Shown here: in pieces, positions 60,922-64,000 of the stretch | Layout: each line of letters begins with the position of its first letter | Numbering within the stretch: the first letter of the stretch is position 1 | Program-made: the position numbers and the translations under genes | Assembly: GCA_004335835.1 (NCBI GenBank) | Contig: RWJK01000982.1 | Location: forward strand, 58,831 to 122,830 | Direction: 5' to 3' | Length of the DNA: 64,000 nt | From: Scenedesmus sp. ARA3 | Lineage: Eukaryota > Chlorophyta > Chlorophyceae > Sphaeropleales > Scenedesmaceae | The notes under the pieces: generated by a model | What the model saw: the letters and a program-made list of their open reading frames with translations, nothing else | Database searches by the model: none | Told to the model about the DNA's origin: nothing

Positions 60922-61957
60922 ATGGCACACGACAGCGACACGCAACCCCATGCAGCAGCAGCACCAAACCCAGGACCACAACAGCAGCAGCACCCCACGC
61001 ACCTGATAGTCATGGTCAACGGTCTTTGGGGTTTTGAAAGAGACTGGAGTAAGATGCAGCAGGCGCTGCAGGCAGCCGACACATGTGGTCGCTGCTTGAT
61101 CCATGTCAGCAGCGTCAACACTGGTGCTCGCACATGTGATGGTGAGCACTTGTCTTGCAGCTTGCTGGGTACTTCATGCTTGACGGTTGAAGATAATCTT
61201 GGTGTCCTGGCTCAGAGACACGCTAGAGCATTGGTTATGTGGCAACCCTGCTACATACAGTTACAAAACCACTGCCGGGCAGGACTAAAGCAGCACATGC
61301 TTCGGCGAGCAACAGGAGGGGCAAGCGCAATGCAGTTGCAGCTAATAACCACTCAAGTGGCAGAGGTCCCCTGCACCATCAGCGCTTCTGCTGGCATTGC
61401 TGCTGCTGCTGCTGCTGGTATTGCAGGCATCGACATGTGTGGCACCCGCCTCGCAGCAGAAATAACACAGCTGGCAGCAGCCCACCCCAGCCTATGCAGC
61501 ATTTCCCTGCTAGGGCACAGCATGGGCGGTTTAATCGCCCGCTATGCCCTGGGCCTGCTGGCAGACCCTAAAACCCGTAAGGTGGCGGGCCTAAACCCCA
61601 GCCACTTCATTAGCATTGCAACACCACACCTTGGCTGCTGCAGCGATCACCCGGAAGAGGTATGCGGCTGCATCAGATACTTTTTTGTGTGATGCACATG
61701 GGGAACACAAACACAACGGTAACTTTTCCATTGTAGAGTTGTGATGTGAAGCATGGTCAGTCGCCTGATCTGCGCAAAGTGTGTCCTTTGCGTGGCATGT
61801 CTTGCGGGCAGGCAGCAGGCTGCGACAGCTGCACCGGATGGGCATGCTGCCTCTACAGCAATGTGGGGTCATTCAGTGGCACTGCCGTCTGTCTGCCTGC
61901 AAGCCAGCAAACCCATGTTTGATTGGTGCCTGGTGTGGTTGCGCTTTTCCAGCCCAC

Positions 61958-61990
<33 letters not shown>

Positions 61991-62438
61991 GCTGCTGCTG
62001 CTGCTGCTGCAGGTGGCCTGGCAGGACAGGCCATGGATGCACTGGCTGTCAGCAGCAGTCAGGGCAGGGCACCTGGGAGGCGCAGTGGCAGCAGCACCAG
62101 CTGCTGCTGCTGCTGCTGCTGCCGCAACACCCGTAGCAGGAGATACAGGCAATGCAGATGACAGCAAGACAAGCAGCAGCAGCAGCAGCAGCAGCAGTGG
62201 CAGCAGCAGCAGCAGCAAGGTGTGGCCTTGGACTCCTTGCAGGTCTGTCATTCAGCTGCTGGGGTGTGATGACTGGACAGGGCCAGCAGCAGGCGACAGC
62301 AGCAGCAGCACAGGCAAGGCCTTGGACGGCAGCAGCAAGCAAGAAGTTTGCGGCCCTGCCAACATTCAAGTGCGTGCATGCAGCTGCTGCAGGTGTAGAC
62401 AGTCTGGCAGCAGCATAGATTGTGGCAGTGCTGTGGAC

Positions 62439-62481
<43 letters not shown>

Positions 62482-62987
62482 GTGGTGACCGCAATTGTAT
62501 GCTCTGCAACGGCAACAGACCGCTGCTGCTGCAGTCTGGCAGCTGCTGCGGCAGCAGCAACCTCAAAGTACACCTAATAGCCGCCAATAGCCCAGCAGCA
62601 GCAACACCAACAGCAGCAGCAGCAGCAGCAGCAGCTACAGCAATGCCGCTGCTGGATGCCATGGCGCATGATGTGCTGCTGTGCTGCAGCAGCTGCGGGG
62701 CTCATCAGGCCTGCTGCTTCCTGACTGGACTCGCACTGTTCCAGCACAGGGCCACATACTCGAGTGCAGGTGCGCATTGCAGCAGCGGCAGCAGCAGCAG
62801 CAGCTTGCCGGGTGCGGCTGCGGGGCCATTTGCGCTGCAGGTATGCCGCTTGACATCTTTGTCTGGACCTGCATTTGCGCATGCAACTCCTGCAACGGTA
62901 GCTGCATATTGCCACACAGCATTGCGCAACCTGCGGCCTCACCTGCTGACAGGCAGCTCCTACAATCACAATGGCGTAGCCCGCTGC

Positions 62988-63020
<33 letters not shown>

Positions 63021-63575
63021 AGGTGGCGACCACCTCATCCCCTGGGCCAGCAGCAGCCTGCTGTTCCCTCGCCAGCTGCCCTCCTGGCCGGGCCAGTTGC
63101 CAGCACCTGCACTGTGGGCGAGGCAGCCAGCCATCGTGCAGTGGCCGCAGCCGGCAGCAGCAGCAGCAGGAGGGGAGGCAGTAGCAGAGCAGGAAGTGCT
63201 GCCTGACCAGCAGCAGCAGGAGGACAGTGGCTTGATGCAGCAGCAGGAGCAAGAGCTGCAGCATGAGATGCACCAGCCATCTGGAGTGACCAGCAGCAGC
63301 AGCAGTACTGTGCCCCTACCCTGCACAATCGCAGATGCTGCACATGCTGGCATGGAGAGCCCTGCAGCAGCAGCAGCAGCTGCTGCTTCTACAGCTACTG
63401 AAGACAGCAGCAGCACAGGCGCAACAGCAGCAGCAGCAGCAGCAGCGCGTGCTGCTGGGCCGCTGTCGCAGCGGCTGCTGGCGCTGCAGTCAGTTGGCCC
63501 CTGGAGCCACTTCCATGTGGTGTGGCCGCGGCTGTGCCTGGGCTCCTCTCACTGCAACATACAGGTGAGCGGCCG

Positions 63576-63621
<46 letters not shown>

Positions 63622-63941
63622 AGAGCTGCTGCTGTGCCTGGGCTCCTCTCATTGCAACATACAGGTGAGCCGGTCACGCAAGTCACTCCAGTGACATGAC
63701 ACGACAGCACTGCAGCAGAACAGCTCAGTTGTGACTGTTGTAGCAGCAGCTGCCAGACAGTCACCGGCCGACTGCACAACTGGTGCGGCACATGGTCAGC
63801 ACAGCAGTGGTTTCTGCCTCTGGTATTTTGAATAGTCTTTCAACAAAGATGTTGGCTGGCACGCCACAATACGCAAGCTGCTCCTGCAGGCCACTTACCT
63901 GCTACTTGACTGACGGTTGTGGTTTTCAAGCATCGTGAGCA

Positions 63942-64000
<59 letters not shown>
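60922..64000 (+). CDS. DUF676-type alpha/beta-hydrolase (putative lipase), 3' end outside window
   Basis: Predicted serine esterase or lipase. Exons 60922-61141, 61427-61659, 62013-62769 and 63023-63564 join in frame to 584 residues so far. HLIVMVNGLWGFERDW opens the domain. GIDMCGTRLAAEI follows, then LLGHSMGGLIARYALG with the nucleophile Ser105, and FISIATPHLG. AMPLLDAMAHD and GLALFQHRATYSSAG join GGDHLIPWASSSL, with the likely catalytic Asp, across intron 3. Exon 4 ends at SSHCNIQ, where family members have a conserved His region. The remaining C-terminus should start after the CTG tract at the window end, which resembles this gene's other 3' splice regions. Long Ala/Ser/Gln insertions and Cys pairs (CMLCNG, CCSSC) make it much longer than usual. 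Confidence 0.87.
61962..62012 (+). repeat. CTG-rich tract ending in the lipase exon 3 acceptor
   Basis: CTG units with one CCG interruption end in CAG at 62010-62012, directly at the exon start. Confidence 0.9.
63575..63622 (+). repeat. (CTG)n tract in lipase intron 4
   Basis: CTG run between the exon 4 donor and the copied donor edge. Confidence 0.9.
63628..63672 (+). repeat. Copy of lipase exon 4 donor edge
   Basis: CTGTGCCTGGGCTCCTCTCATTGCAACATACAG with GTGAGC repeats the exon 4 end at 63532-63570 with a single T/C change. Confidence 0.95.
63944..64000 (+). repeat. (CTG)n tract at window end
   Basis: An uninterrupted run of at least 18 CTG units reaches the last base; probably the 3' end of lipase intron 4. 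Confidence 0.9.

Noticed and set aside
63944..64000. Terminal repeat as a telomere
   Set aside because: CTG triplets, not a TTTAGGG-type repeat; it looks like an intron end.

Overview
This is nuclear DNA from a green alga, most likely a chlorophycean such as a Scenedesmus/Tetradesmus relative. That assignment is inference. The grounds are intron-rich genes with GTGAGC-type donors, an OPR (octotricopeptide repeat) protein, a papain-family protein fused to a LysM-like domain, a phytocyanin-like protein, plant-type TTTAGGG-like words scattered through genes, and extreme expansion of CAG/CTG triplets, which encode Ala, Ser, Gln or Leu runs inside otherwise conserved proteins. No rRNA, tRNA, CRISPR, organellar or bacterial features were seen.

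Layout. 1-3.55 kb: 3'-truncated Miro GTPase gene (-). 5.4-12.5 kb: a 12-exon pentameric ligand-gated ion channel gene (-), with a second copy of its first exon at 13.1-13.5 kb. 14.7-21.8 kb: a membrane/LRR/RING protein (+). 24.5-29.3 kb: FAD amine (polyamine) oxidase (-). 29.3-34.9 kb: mostly unassigned, with a candidate small membrane-protein gene (-). 34.95-40.2 kb: very large glutamine-rich protein (-). 43.1-45.8 kb: secreted phytocyanin-like, probably GPI-anchored protein (-). 46.1-46.5 kb: doubtful two-exon microprotein (-). 47.0-50.2 kb: intronless OPR protein (+). 51.3-53.2 kb: C1A protease homologue with a LysM-like tail and no recognisable catalytic residues (+). 54.25-56.5 kb: secreted Cys-rich protein (+). 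57.9-60.5 kb: DUF711/UPF0210 protein (-). From 60.9 kb past the window end: DUF676-type lipase (+), divergent from the DUF711 gene. The genes are ordinary neighbours; nothing suggests one pathway or an operon. For ten genes the exons were assembled by requiring GT/AG sites, a continuous frame and family alignment; an eleventh (OPR) is a single open frame.

The striking feature is structural. Almost every multi-exon gene carries, inside the adjoining intron, one to six extra partial copies of an exon edge together with its splice site (for example the oxidase intron at 27.7-28.5 kb, the channel introns at 7.4-10.8 kb, the phytocyanin introns at 43.4-45.2 kb). Three genes also have copies of their coding 3' ends just downstream of the stop. 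These 'exon-edge echoes', plus frequent (CTG)nCAG tracts acting as 3' splice sites, are the best candidates for an undescribed phenomenon here.
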